This document shows positions 36,247 through 44,134 of a DNA stretch of 64,000 nt, one piece after another; positions within the stretch are counted from its first letter, which is position 1, and every line of letters begins with the position of its first letter. Under the pieces are notes generated by a model, which was not told where the DNA came from, ran no database searches, and saw nothing but the letters and a program-made list of their open reading frames with translations. The position numbers and the translations under genes were made by a program. Source of the DNA: Rhizobium phaseoli (GTDB lineage: Bacteria > Pseudomonadota > Alphaproteobacteria > Rhizobiales > Rhizobiaceae); assembly GCF_003985125.1 (NCBI RefSeq), contig NZ_ML133565.1, positions 558,001 to 622,000 on the forward strand, read 5' to 3'.

Positions 36247-36453
36247 ATGACTTCGTCCAAACACGCAAAGACCACCAAACCAAGCGATCTCGACCTGTCG
36301 GACGACCCAGGTATCGGCCGCTCACGCGGCATCGTATCTCCGCCGGACGACGAAGCGCTGCAGGCCGAAAACACCGTTGAAGGCGATACCGCCAACGATA
36401 CGACGCCCCAGGGCGGCGTGGATCCGCGTCGCCGCGGGCGGACCAACAAATAG
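36247..36453 (+). CDS. Small polar hypothetical protein, 68 residues
   Basis: A low-complexity, predicted disordered protein, starting MTSSKHAKTTKPSDLDLSDD and ending in the basic tail DPRRRGRTNK. No family recognised and no membrane segment. AAGGAG at 36235-36240 supports ATG 36247; an open extension to 36118 overlaps the promoter and is rejected. It is alone behind its own EcfG-type promoter, so a stress-related role is likely. Its end is convergent with the phosphoesterase gene (22 bp gap). Confidence 0.6.
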   Translation: MTSSKHAKTTKPSDLDLSDDPGIGRSRGIVSPPDDEALQAENTVEGDTANDTTPQGGVDPRRRGRTNK

Positions 36454-36475
36454 CGGTCACCCTCGACAGAAAGGA

Positions 36476-37198
36476 TCATAACTCGAGTAAAGCGTAAGGT
36501 TTGCCGGTCGGCTTCTCGACATGGGCGGCGACATTGTAGACCGGGGCGCCGCCCGGTGTGCGACCCTCGTAGGATCCGCGATGGGCATGGCCGTGGACAA
36601 CCGCGTTGACTCTAAACCGGTCGATGGTTTCCGCAAGCCGCGAGGAGCCCAGAAAGGGATAGATTTCCAACGGCTCACCTGCCACGGTTTCGGCGATAGG
36701 AGCGTAATGCAGCACGACGAGGGAGCGGTCGGACCGTACCTGCCGCATCGCGTTTTCCAGCCGCATCGATTCCTCGACGCTCTCGGCGACCATCGCCTTG
36801 ATGGCGGTTTCGCCGAAGGAACCGAGCATATGGCGGCCGAAGCCGCCGGCAAAACCTTTGACGCCAACGAAACCGACACCGGCGATTTCGGCTGCATGGC
36901 CGTTCAGCAATTTCACGCCGGCGTCGGTCAGGATTTTGCAGATGTCATCGACCTGGCCGCTTTCATGATCGTGATTGCCGAGGACGGCGATGGTCGGCAC
37001 CGTGCAATGGCGCAGATCACTGGCAAGCAATTCCGCCTCCTTAGGCTTCCCGAGATCTGTCAGATCGCCGGCAATCACCAGGACATCGGCGACCAGAGAG
37101 ATTTCGCCAAACAGATCCTTGTAGGATTTTGCACCGTCCTCAGTCATATGCAGGTCGGCTACAGCCGCAACCTTCACGCTCTTTCGCTGATCATCCAT
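36476..37198 (-). CDS. Metallophosphoesterase (calcineurin-like)
   Basis: A 240-residue protein with the dinuclear metal motifs ADLHMTED (D-x-H), VIAGDLTDLG (GDxxD), VLGNHDHE (GNHD) and VVHGHAHRGS (GHxH). It would hydrolyse a phosphodiester or phosphomonoester, substrate unknown. ATG 37198 follows AGGAG. It starts 10 bp after the nucleotidyltransferase-like gene, so the two are coupled. The pairing of a nucleotidyltransferase-fold protein with a phosphodiesterase may be functional, such as adding and removing a nucleotide group. Confidence 0.85.
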   Translation of the reverse strand: MDDQRKSVKVAAVADLHMTEDGAKSYKDLFGEISLVADVLVIAGDLTDLGKPKEAELLASDLRHCTVPTIAVLGNHDHESGQVDDICKILTDAGVKLLNGHAAEIAGVGFVGVKGFAGGFGRHMLGSFGETAIKAMVAESVEESMRLENAMRQVRSDRSLVVLHYAPIAETVAGEPLEIYPFLGSSRLAETIDRFRVNAVVHGHAHRGSYEGRTPGGAPVYNVAAHVEKPTGKPYALLEL

Positions 37199-37208
37199 CG
37201 CATTTCTC

Positions 37209-38015
37209 CTAATCGCCTCTGAGTTCGCCTTCGCCGCCGACATCGGCAAAACCCCATTCCTTCACGTCGATCTCGAAATCGACGCGGGAGTACATCCGTC
37301 CGCGGCATATTTTCATTTGCGGCAGCGGCAGCTCCTGTTGCGCCCTCAGCCGGTCCAGAAGCTCCTCCAGCAGCCAGCGGGGAATCTTGTCCCGCTCTGT
37401 GGGATAGATCCATCGGAAGTTGAGAATTTGGATGAGAAGCACTTCCCAATGGACTTCGAGATAGGCGAGCAGCTTGCGCCAATCGATCGCATCATGTGCC
37501 TTCAAGATGACATGCGCGACATCGGCGCCATCGTAGCGATGTCGCAGCTGGACAAAGCACTTCGACCAGACCAGCTCGGTCGGGCTGACGATCCTGACCG
37601 TGTGGCCGCACATTTCGACCTTTCGCGCATCTTCGAACCAGTCATCGCCGACCGGCATCGTTCCGTTGGAGGAAGCGAAGATGACATCGAAGAAATGATT
37701 GCCCTTCAGCACTTTCCCGAGCCAGCGCTCGTCTTCGACTTCGACCGCGTAGCCTTTTGATTTGAAGTGACCCAAGATGCGGGCATAGTCACCCGCCTTG
37801 CAAAATATGTCGAAATCCTTCGTCTGGCGCGAGATGCCGGTGTAGGCACAGACGGCGTAGGTGCCGGCGACGAGAAAAGGAATACGTGATTTGACGAGCT
37901 CCTGAACGGCTTCGGTAACGAACGGCTCGGCCGCCGGATCGATAAGCTGCGGAAACGCCTTTGCCTTCATCAGCGCATCATTGTCTCTGCCTTGTCCGGC
38001 TGTTCGCACGGTCAT
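37209..38015 (-). CDS. Nucleotidyltransferase-fold protein
   Basis: A 268-residue protein with a nucleotidyltransferase-like N-terminal fold: FLVAGTYAVCAYTGISRQTK followed by DFDIFCK, and later FFDVIFAS. The DFDIF pair suggests metal-binding acids as in MNT-like enzymes. The C-terminal part (WRKLLAYLEVHWEVLLIQIL) is helical. Substrate unknown; it could adenylylate a protein or small molecule, or be an inactive relative. ATG 38015 follows AGGAA; the frame is open to 38384 on non-coding sequence. An EcfG-type promoter lies 30 bp upstream. It is operonic with the phosphoesterase. Confidence 0.72.
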   Translation of the reverse strand: MTVRTAGQGRDNDALMKAKAFPQLIDPAAEPFVTEAVQELVKSRIPFLVAGTYAVCAYTGISRQTKDFDIFCKAGDYARILGHFKSKGYAVEVEDERWLGKVLKGNHFFDVIFASSNGTMPVGDDWFEDARKVEMCGHTVRIVSPTELVWSKCFVQLRHRYDGADVAHVILKAHDAIDWRKLLAYLEVHWEVLLIQILNFRWIYPTERDKIPRWLLEELLDRLRAQQELPLPQMKICRGRMYSRVDFEIDVKEWGFADVGGEGELRGD

Positions 38016-38044
38016 CGTCGATTCCTGCGTTTGATACGCAAAGC

Positions 38045-38069
38045 AACACCTGGAGCGGTTCAATGTTCC
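38045..38069 (-). promoter_or_regulatory. EcfG-type promoter before the nucleotidyltransferase-phosphoesterase operon
   Basis: Minus strand GGAAC (38069-38065), N17, GTT (38047-38045), 30 bp upstream of ATG 38015. Divergent EcfG-type site begins 60 bp away. Confidence 0.75.
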
Positions 38070-38128
38070 GGCCCTGCGCTGAAGGCAGTCGCCGTGAGAG
38101 CTGTTCGTCAAGCCCGCCCGATTGCTCC

Positions 38129-38153
38129 GGAACTTCGCTATCTCCGTGTCGTT
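38129..38153 (+). promoter_or_regulatory. EcfG-type promoter before the three-small-gene operon
   Basis: GGAAC (38129-38133), N17, GTT (38151-38153) preceded by C, giving the full CGTT form of the -10. ATG 38212 follows 58 bp later. Confidence 0.78.
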
Positions 38154-38211
38154 TGGACGATGAGACGCATGTCGCGTCTCTCCAGCCCCCGGGTGATAAT
38201 TGGAGGATGTC

Positions 38212-38433
38212 ATGGACAGACGAGCGAAGATATCGACAGGCGCGAACGACAGGCCGAGAAACGAAACCATTGCCGGAAGCGGCCCGGGTATTCCCGACGA
38301 CAGCGGCCGTTTGGTCGAGCTGACGGATGAGGAAATCAAACGCACGAAAGCTTCGCTGCTGCGCGACCGGCTCGACGATCTCAAGGACGAGCTCGACGAG
38401 CAGATCGACCTTCCGCAAAGGGGCGCGCCGTGA
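38212..38433 (+). CDS. Small helical hypothetical protein, 73 residues
   Basis: A charged protein starting MDRRAKISTGANDRPRNETI, with a predicted amphipathic helix LTDEEIKRTKASLLRDRLDD and an acidic tail DELDEQIDLPQRG. No family recognised. GGAGG at 38202-38206 supports ATG 38212 over the TTG at 38200. Its stop overlaps the next start by 4 bp (GTGA), so it is translationally coupled to two membrane miniproteins. Confidence 0.65.
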   Translation: MDRRAKISTGANDRPRNETIAGSGPGIPDDSGRLVELTDEEIKRTKASLLRDRLDDLKDELDEQIDLPQRGAP

Positions 38434-38627
38434 CCGAGGTCAGAAAAGTCGGCCCTTCCGCCTCAGGCTCGGGCTACGATGATGTAAAGCCGCCGTGGCG
38501 AATGATGATATTCGTCATCACCATTTTTCTCCTCGCTTGTCTGGCCGCTCTGGCTTTCGTGCTGACGACACATCCGGGCGAATCCGATGAGAAATCAGCC
38601 ATGCCGGCGACGGAGCAGGCACGATGA
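38430..38627 (+). CDS. Small single-pass membrane protein, 65 residues
   Basis: Begins with GTG 38430 overlapping the previous stop. A hydrophilic N-terminus (MTEVRKVGPSASGSGYDDVK) is followed by one transmembrane helix, MMIFVITIFLLACLAALAFV (about residues 25-44), and a short acidic tail. Topology is probably N-in. Function unknown; coupling to its neighbours suggests a small membrane complex made under stress. Confidence 0.62.
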   Translation: MTEVRKVGPSASGSGYDDVKPPWRMMIFVITIFLLACLAALAFVLTTHPGESDEKSAMPATEQAR

Positions 38628-38794
38628 GCGACGGGGATAACGATCCTGTTCAGCGACCGTCATCCTCTTCGGCAGGCAAACGCACCAGGCTCAATGCCGG
38701 CAGAATTGCGCTCATCCTGGTCGGAACGGTCGGCGTCGTGGCGTTCATCCTTTATGCCACGATTGTTTTCTACGGCCTTCTCATGGGGTCATGA
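38624..38794 (+). CDS. Small single-pass membrane protein, 56 residues
   Basis: A 56-residue protein starting at ATG 38624, overlapping the previous stop by 4 bp. It has a polar start (MSDGDNDPVQRPSSSSAGKR) and one helix, ALILVGTVGVVAFILYATIV-like, at about residues 29-52, ending YGLLMGS. The exact ATGA overlap and the similar design to the preceding gene support it despite its size. Its last 14 bp overlap the convergent Gfo/Idh gene. Confidence 0.58.
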   Translation: MSDGDNDPVQRPSSSSAGKRTRLNAGRIALILVGTVGVVAFILYATIVFYGLLMGS

Positions 38795-39824
38795 GAATGC
38801 ATCCGCCTGCTTGGTAGATGTCATCGATCACCGAAGCAACCGCGACGAACTCTTCAGCGGCAGGGTCGTAGCGCTGTCCTCGAGCGAGTCTGCTCGTCCA
38901 ATCCACGGCGGCTCGGCCGCCCCATTCCTCCGGCGGTTCGACCAGGATTTCGCGCGACGTGCCGGATAGTCTTGCGGCGGTGAAGTCATAGAACGATCCG
39001 TCGACATTCCTGAATGAAGCGCCTCCGTCGGTTCCGAAGAAGTCGGCGCCGATCACGGCATCGCAACCGGCCTGTAGCCGCCATGACGATGTCAGACGGA
39101 GCACTTGACCGCCAGAGAGCGTGAGCGTCGCCGCGGCAAAGTCCTCGACGGAGCCGCTTTCCTCAAGCCTTTTTCCACCGGCGCGCAACTCGCTCGTGAC
39201 GGTGGTGACGGATGGAAAATCGAGGCACCATAAGGCAAGGTCGATGAGATGAACCCCGAGATCGATAAGGCAACCGCCGCCGGACAGCGTCTTGTCGTAG
39301 AACCAGGGCTTGTCGGGGCCATAGGCGTTATGGAAAGTCAGGTCCGCCGCGAACACCTTCCCGAGAGCACCGGAGCGGATGAGCTCACGGATTTGCCGCA
39401 TGCCCTCCGTATGGCGATAGGAAAGGTCGACCCCAAGCAATCTGTTCGCTGCCTTGGAGGCATCGACGACGGCTTTCACTTCCGACGCCGTTCGGCCGAG
39501 CGGCTTTTGGCAGAAGACGGCAATACCGGCCTCGAGCGCGCGAACGGCATGCTCGGCATGGCTGGCGCTCGGCGTCGCAATGACGATGCCGTCGAGCTGC
39601 TGATCGAGCAATTCCTCCAGATCGGCGGCGATCACGGCATCGGGCGCGAGCGCTTGAGCCTGCCGCACCATCTCCACCGAGGGGTCGGCAATGGCGATGG
39701 CCTTGGCCAGGCCGCTGTCGAGCACCGCTTTCATCCGGTGCCGACCGATCCAGCCGACGCCGAGAAAACCGAGCTTCACCTGGTTGAGGGCGGTCGCCGC
39801 CTCTGCCGAAACCCGCTCATCCAT
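38781..39824 (-). CDS. Gfo/Idh/MocA-family oxidoreductase
   Basis: A 347-residue NAD(P)-dependent oxidoreductase, typically acting on sugars or cyclitols. The Rossmann motif is GFLGVGWIGRH (about residues 19-29); the usual EKP lysine motif appears as QKPLGR, and the substrate-binding block includes GGCLIDLGVHLIDLALW with the conserved DxGxHxxD pattern. ATG 39824 overlaps the upstream dehydrogenase stop (TGATG). Given the divergent glycan operon and the shared stress promoters, it may help make a sugar precursor; that is inference. Confidence 0.85.
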   Translation of the reverse strand: MDERVSAEAATALNQVKLGFLGVGWIGRHRMKAVLDSGLAKAIAIADPSVEMVRQAQALAPDAVIAADLEELLDQQLDGIVIATPSASHAEHAVRALEAGIAVFCQKPLGRTASEVKAVVDASKAANRLLGVDLSYRHTEGMRQIRELIRSGALGKVFAADLTFHNAYGPDKPWFYDKTLSGGGCLIDLGVHLIDLALWCLDFPSVTTVTSELRAGGKRLEESGSVEDFAAATLTLSGGQVLRLTSSWRLQAGCDAVIGADFFGTDGGASFRNVDGSFYDFTAARLSGTSREILVEPPEEWGGRAAVDWTSRLARGQRYDPAAEEFVAVASVIDDIYQAGGCILMTP

Positions 39825-40810
39825 CAATATTGCACCAAGGCTTTCAGGAAACCGTCAGGACGGTCGCGTGTGCTGTTCAGCGCCTCGTCCAGCCGTTCCA
39901 GCGGATAGATATGCGTATAAAGCGGCCGGGGGTCGATCTTGCCTTGGCGCACCGCTTCTATCGCCTCGCCAATGCCCTTCATGTAAATGGCGGGATCACG
40001 CTCGTGAGCGTTGATGACATCGAGTCCGCGCCAGTTCCAGAGCTGCATGTTCACCTGGCGAGGGCCGTCCTGGTGATAGCCGGCGATAACAAGTCGGCCC
40101 CTCTCCTTGGCAAGCTCGCCCGCCAGGTCGAGCGGCCATTGTTTGCCTACCGCTTCGATGACGCAGTCGCAGAAAGTTCCATCCGTCAGCGTCCTGACGT
40201 CCTCGATGATGCGCCAGTGATCGTCCATCGGGATGACCTCGGTAGCGCCCATCCTCCTTGCGACATCGAGCGAATAGGGCCGCCGAGAGATGGCGATCAC
40301 CCTTGCCCCCGCCGAGGCGGCGAGCCGGGTCAGGAGGGCACCAATAAAACCAATGCCGATAATGGCGACGGTCTGGCCGCTTTCGATACCGCTGCGACCG
40401 AAGATGTTCATGGCGCATCCAAGCGGCTCGCCCGGAAACGGCTGACCTTCCAATTCTTTGGGCAGCACGGCAACCATCGCGGCATCCGCAAGGTCGTGCG
40501 TGGCGTAGGCATGGTAGGACAGTGCGGCGACCCGATCGCCCTCTCGAAGGGCTGTGACGCCGCCACCAACGGCATCAATGACTCCCCAGCCCTCATGGCC
40601 CAACCCGCCGGCCTCGGTCGGAAACGTCATCCATTCTGGTCCTGCCCAGGGCGTGAGGTTCGAGGCGCAGACGCCGCAGCCTTCCAGTTTTACTCTGACC
40701 TGGCCCGGACCGGGTTCCGGTAAAGGGCGGGTCTCCAGCGAGATTTGTCCGGGGCCGGTGACGATCGCAGCCCGCATGAGGTCGGCCTTTTGGCTCGCCA
40801 AAATGTCCAT
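39824..40810 (-). CDS. Zinc-type alcohol dehydrogenase family protein
   Basis: A 328-residue medium-chain dehydrogenase. The catalytic-zinc region is seen as GCGVCASNLTPW and LGHEGWGV, and the NAD motif as AIIGIGFIGALL. The four-cysteine structural zinc lobe is absent, as in sorbitol- or bi-domain-type branches. Substrate unknown, probably a polyol or sugar alcohol. ATG 40810 follows GGAGG. It is coupled to the Gfo/Idh gene, both behind an EcfG-type promoter divergent from the glycan operon. Confidence 0.82.
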   Translation of the reverse strand: MDILASQKADLMRAAIVTGPGQISLETRPLPEPGPGQVRVKLEGCGVCASNLTPWAGPEWMTFPTEAGGLGHEGWGVIDAVGGGVTALREGDRVAALSYHAYATHDLADAAMVAVLPKELEGQPFPGEPLGCAMNIFGRSGIESGQTVAIIGIGFIGALLTRLAASAGARVIAISRRPYSLDVARRMGATEVIPMDDHWRIIEDVRTLTDGTFCDCVIEAVGKQWPLDLAGELAKERGRLVIAGYHQDGPRQVNMQLWNWRGLDVINAHERDPAIYMKGIGEAIEAVRQGKIDPRPLYTHIYPLERLDEALNSTRDRPDGFLKALVQY

Positions 40811-40839
40811 GGGATATCCTCCAGGTAAGGCGTCCCTCG

Positions 40840-40864
40840 AACCGTCGGTCTTGCGAAGAGTTCC
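40840..40864 (-). promoter_or_regulatory. EcfG-type promoter before the dehydrogenase-Gfo/Idh operon
   Basis: Minus strand GGAAC (40864-40860), N17, GTT (40842-40840), 29 bp upstream of ATG 40810. Confidence 0.75.
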
Positions 40865-40920
40865 CGCTGGAAGTCAAAGAAGTCATAGATGATGAAGTCA
40901 ATAAAGATGTCATTGAAGAA

Positions 40921-40945
40921 GGAACTTTTCCACCTACGCTCGGTT
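40921..40945 (+). promoter_or_regulatory. EcfG-type promoter before the glycan operon
   Basis: GGAAC (40921-40925), N17, GTT (40943-40945), 46 bp upstream of ATG 40992. It would drive the whole coupled series of eight genes to 50372 and perhaps the following cytochrome gene. Confidence 0.75.
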
Positions 40946-40991
40946 CGGCCGCTATCTCCGAAGCAATTTCTTCAACCGGACGGATCCAATA

Positions 40992-42095
40992 ATGACGATC
41001 TTGATAACAGGTGGGTGCGGCTTTATTGGCCGCCATGTTGCTGCAGAACTTCTGCAAAGCGGCTATGATGTGCGCATCCTCGATGCCTTGATCGACCAGG
41101 TGCATGCCGACGCCGAGATTGTCGTGCCGGAGGGTGCCGAGGTCGTTCGCGGTGACGTCAGGGACAAGGACGCAGTGCGCGCGGCGCTCGCAAATGTCGA
41201 CGGCGTCATCCATCTTGCCGCCGAAGTCGGCGTTGGGCAATCAATGTATGAAATTGCCCGTTATGTCGGCTGCAACGACCTCGGAACGGCAGTGCTGCTC
41301 GAAACGATGATCGGCATGCCTGTCGGAAAGATCGTCGTCGCTTCCTCCATGAGCGTTTATGGAGAAGGGCTTTATCTGACCGCAGGCGGCAGACGGCTCG
41401 GATATGTCAGGCGGCGCAGCCATCATATCAAGCGTGGCGAATGGGATCCGCTCGGACCCGATGATGAGCCGTTGACCCCCGTCGCCACCGACGAGGAGAA
41501 GCCGGTCGATCTGGCTTCGATCTACGCCTTGACGAAATATGCTCAGGAGAAACAGGTCCTGATCTTCGGCGAAGCCTATCGTCTGGATGCCGTTGCCCTG
41601 CGTCTTTTCAATGTTTTTGGCGCCGGCCAAGCCCTTTCCAACCCCTATACCGGCGTGCTCGCAAATTTCGGCTCGCGGCTGGCCAACGGGCAGCCGCCGA
41701 TGATCTTCGAGGACGGCAAGCAGCGGCGCGATTTCGTCCATGTGCGCGACGTGGCGAGGGCTTTCCGACTTGCCCTGGAGAAGCCCGCGGCATCGGGCCA
41801 CGTGATCAATATCGGCAGCGGCCAGGCCTATTCGATCGCAGACGTTGCAACGCTTCTTGCCGACGCGATGGGCGTTCCGGAGATCGCCCCCGATATTATG
41901 AACAAGGCGCGTTCCGGCGACATTCGCAATTGCTTTGCCGATATCTCCAAGGCACGTGAACTGCTCGGCTTCGAGCCCAGATACCATCTCGAAAATTCGC
42001 TCGGTCCTTTCGTCGACTGGGTCCGGCAAACGGGGGCGATCGACCGCGGCGCCGAGATGAAGCGGCAACTGGAAGAACGGGGGCTGGTTTCATGA
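40992..42095 (+). CDS. NAD-dependent nucleotide-sugar epimerase/dehydratase
   Basis: A 367-residue extended SDR. NAD motif GGCGFIG (7-13), active-site serine region ASSMSVYGEG and catalytic YALTKYAQEK are present, with the sugar-nucleotide loop ALRLFNVFGAGQ and RRDFVHVRDVARA. Closest in style to UDP-glucose or dTDP-sugar 4-epimerases. An insertion between the two catalytic motifs (GGRRLGYVRRRSHHIKRGEW) is unusual and may alter specificity. Its stop overlaps the start of the next gene. It leads the glycan operon. Confidence 0.84.
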   Translation: MTILITGGCGFIGRHVAAELLQSGYDVRILDALIDQVHADAEIVVPEGAEVVRGDVRDKDAVRAALANVDGVIHLAAEVGVGQSMYEIARYVGCNDLGTAVLLETMIGMPVGKIVVASSMSVYGEGLYLTAGGRRLGYVRRRSHHIKRGEWDPLGPDDEPLTPVATDEEKPVDLASIYALTKYAQEKQVLIFGEAYRLDAVALRLFNVFGAGQALSNPYTGVLANFGSRLANGQPPMIFEDGKQRRDFVHVRDVARAFRLALEKPAASGHVINIGSGQAYSIADVATLLADAMGVPEIAPDIMNKARSGDIRNCFADISKARELLGFEPRYHLENSLGPFVDWVRQTGAIDRGAEMKRQLEERGLVS

Positions 42096-44134
42096 ACAGG
42101 ACCGGTTCTCGAGGATCCAGCCAGCGGGAGACTCGGCGCTTCGGCTTCGTCGAATGGTTCAGACCGGGAGAACATGAGCGGGCCGAGACACTGCTGCCGG
42201 ATATTCTGGCGAGCGGCGCCAGTTATCTCAGGACACATCTATCCTGGGCGGAATATCTCGCGCCGGGCGGCCAGGAATGGTTCGATTGGCTGATCCCGCG
42301 CGTCGGCAGCGAAATCGATCTTCTGCCCTGCATCCACTACACGCCGCCATCCCTGTCGCGGACGGGCAAGTCCTCCGGCGCGCCGGTCGATCTCAAATCC
42401 TATGCCGACTTCGTCGATCATATCCTGACGCGTTACGGCGGCTATTTTCGTCATATCGAACTCTGGAACGAGCCGAACAATCTGCTCGACTGGGATTGGC
42501 GCCAGGACAGCGATTTTCTGCTCTTCTGCGAGATGATAGGCGGCGCCGCCTATTGGGCCAAGCAGCGAGGCTACAAACCGGTGCTTGGCGGCCCGTGCCC
42601 CTTCGATCCCTACTGGCTCAACCTGATGGGCATACGCGGCGTGCTCGGTGTCGTCGATGCCGTCGGCTTCCACGGCTTTCCCGGGACTTGGGATAGCGAA
42701 GAGGCGACCTGGGGCGGTTGGGACATGCATCTGGGCGAGATGCGCGGGATTATCGATCGCTATAATGCCCATGCCGAGGTCTGGATTACCGAGGCCGGCT
42801 ATTCCACATGGCGCAATGACGAGATCGAGCAGGCGCGACGCTTCATGAAGGCGCTCACTGTCCCAGCCGACCGCATGTATTGGTATTCCTGGCGCGACGT
42901 ACCGCCGGATGTTCCGGTTCAGGAAGGCCTGTGGTTCGACCCGCGCCATTATCATCTCGGCGCGGTCACCCACGACAACAAGCCGAAGCTGCTTGCCCGT
43001 CTCCTGATGGAGGGAGGTGTTAACAGGCTGGAGGCGGTCGCAGCGCTTGCCACCCCTCGAATCGCCTCCGGTGCCGCGCCGATCGTTGTCACCGGCGGGA
43101 GCGGGTTTGTCGGCTGCAATTTGGCGGACAACTTGCTGAACGACGGGGAGGACGTCGTCATTCTGGATAGCCTGGCACGATCGGGAGTCGATCAGAACCT
43201 TTCCTGGCTGATAGAACGGCACGGGGAGCGGGTGCATCCGGTTCTTGCGGACGTTCGTGATCTGATGGGGATCGAAGCTGCCTTTTGTGATGCCAAGGCT
43301 GTCTTTCATTATGCTGCCCAGACGGCTGTGACCACGAGCCTCGTCGATCCGCTGGAGGATTTTGAAACGAATGCTCGCGGCACCCTCAATGTCCTGGAAG
43401 CGGTGCGCAAGGCGGGCAGGCGCGCGCCGGTCATTTTCGCCAGCACCAACAAGGTCTATGGTGGTCTTGATGATCTTGGCATGATCGAACTCGACGATCG
43501 TTACCTTCCCGAGAGCGAAATCGTCAGGGAGCAAGGTATCGGCGAGGACCGCCCCCTCGATTTCTGCACTCCCTACGGCTGCTCGAAAGGCGTTGCCGAC
43601 CAATATATTCTAGACTACGCCAAGTCCTTCCGAATACCGGCCGCGGTGCTGCGCATGAGCTGCATCTATGGGCCTCGCCAATTCGGCACCGAGGACCAGG
43701 GCTGGGTCGCGCATTTCCTGATCCGGGCTCTCGGCGGAGAACCCATTTCCATCTACGGCGACGGTAAGCAGGTGCGCGACATCCTCCACGTGAACGATGC
43801 CGTCGCCGCCTACCGGTCGTTGCTTGCGAATATTGATCGCGTCAGCGGCAATGCCTTCAATCTGGGCGGGGGGCCGCGTAACGCCGTCAGCGTGCTGGGG
43901 GTGCTGCGCGCGATCGAAGAGCTGACGGAACGTCCCGTTGCAACGAGCTTCGGCCCGTGGCGCGCCGGCGACCAGTTCTATTTCGTGGCCAACACGCAAA
44001 AGCTGGAACGCGAAACCGGCTGGGAGGCCCGCATTGGATGGCGAGACGGCCTGCGGCATCTCGCCGAATGGCTGATTGTCAATCGTTTCGGCGGTCGGCA
44101 GATCCCCAGGGAAAAGCGGAAGGTATCGGCATGA
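42092..44134 (+). CDS. Glycoside hydrolase-like / CDP-sugar 2-epimerase-like fusion protein
   Basis: A 680-residue bifunctional-looking protein. Residues 15-310 form a TIM-barrel of the clan-A glycoside hydrolase type, with candidate acid/base E127 in ELWNEPN and nucleophile E234 in VWITEAGY. Residues 330-665 are an extended SDR with GGSGFVG (335-341), STNKVYG (451-457) and YGCSK (495-499), close to CDP-paratose 2-epimerases. No signal peptide, so both domains are cytoplasmic. A hydrolase joined to a nucleotide-sugar enzyme is odd: the first domain may act as transferase or in quality control. It overlaps both neighbours by 4 bp. Confidence 0.82.
   Translation: MNRTGSRGSSQRETRRFGFVEWFRPGEHERAETLLPDILASGASYLRTHLSWAEYLAPGGQEWFDWLIPRVGSEIDLLPCIHYTPPSLSRTGKSSGAPVDLKSYADFVDHILTRYGGYFRHIELWNEPNNLLDWDWRQDSDFLLFCEMIGGAAYWAKQRGYKPVLGGPCPFDPYWLNLMGIRGVLGVVDAVGFHGFPGTWDSEEATWGGWDMHLGEMRGIIDRYNAHAEVWITEAGYSTWRNDEIEQARRFMKALTVPADRMYWYSWRDVPPDVPVQEGLWFDPRHYHLGAVTHDNKPKLLARLLMEGGVNRLEAVAALATPRIASGAAPIVVTGGSGFVGCNLADNLLNDGEDVVILDSLARSGVDQNLSWLIERHGERVHPVLADVRDLMGIEAAFCDAKAVFHYAAQTAVTTSLVDPLEDFETNARGTLNVLEAVRKAGRRAPVIFASTNKVYGGLDDLGMIELDDRYLPESEIVREQGIGEDRPLDFCTPYGCSKGVADQYILDYAKSFRIPAAVLRMSCIYGPRQFGTEDQGWVAHFLIRALGGEPISIYGDGKQVRDILHVNDAVAAYRSLLANIDRVSGNAFNLGGGPRNAVSVLGVLRAIEELTERPVATSFGPWRAGDQFYFVANTQKLERETGWEARIGWRDGLRHLAEWLIVNRFGGRQIPREKRKVSA

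Noticed and set aside
40777..40992. Acidic plus-strand open frame with repeated GAAGTCA units ending in a TAATG overlap with the epimerase start
   Set aside because: The frame has no ATG, GTG or TTG anywhere, and most of it lies upstream of the predicted transcription start from the promoter at 40921. The repeats are short and may be chance.
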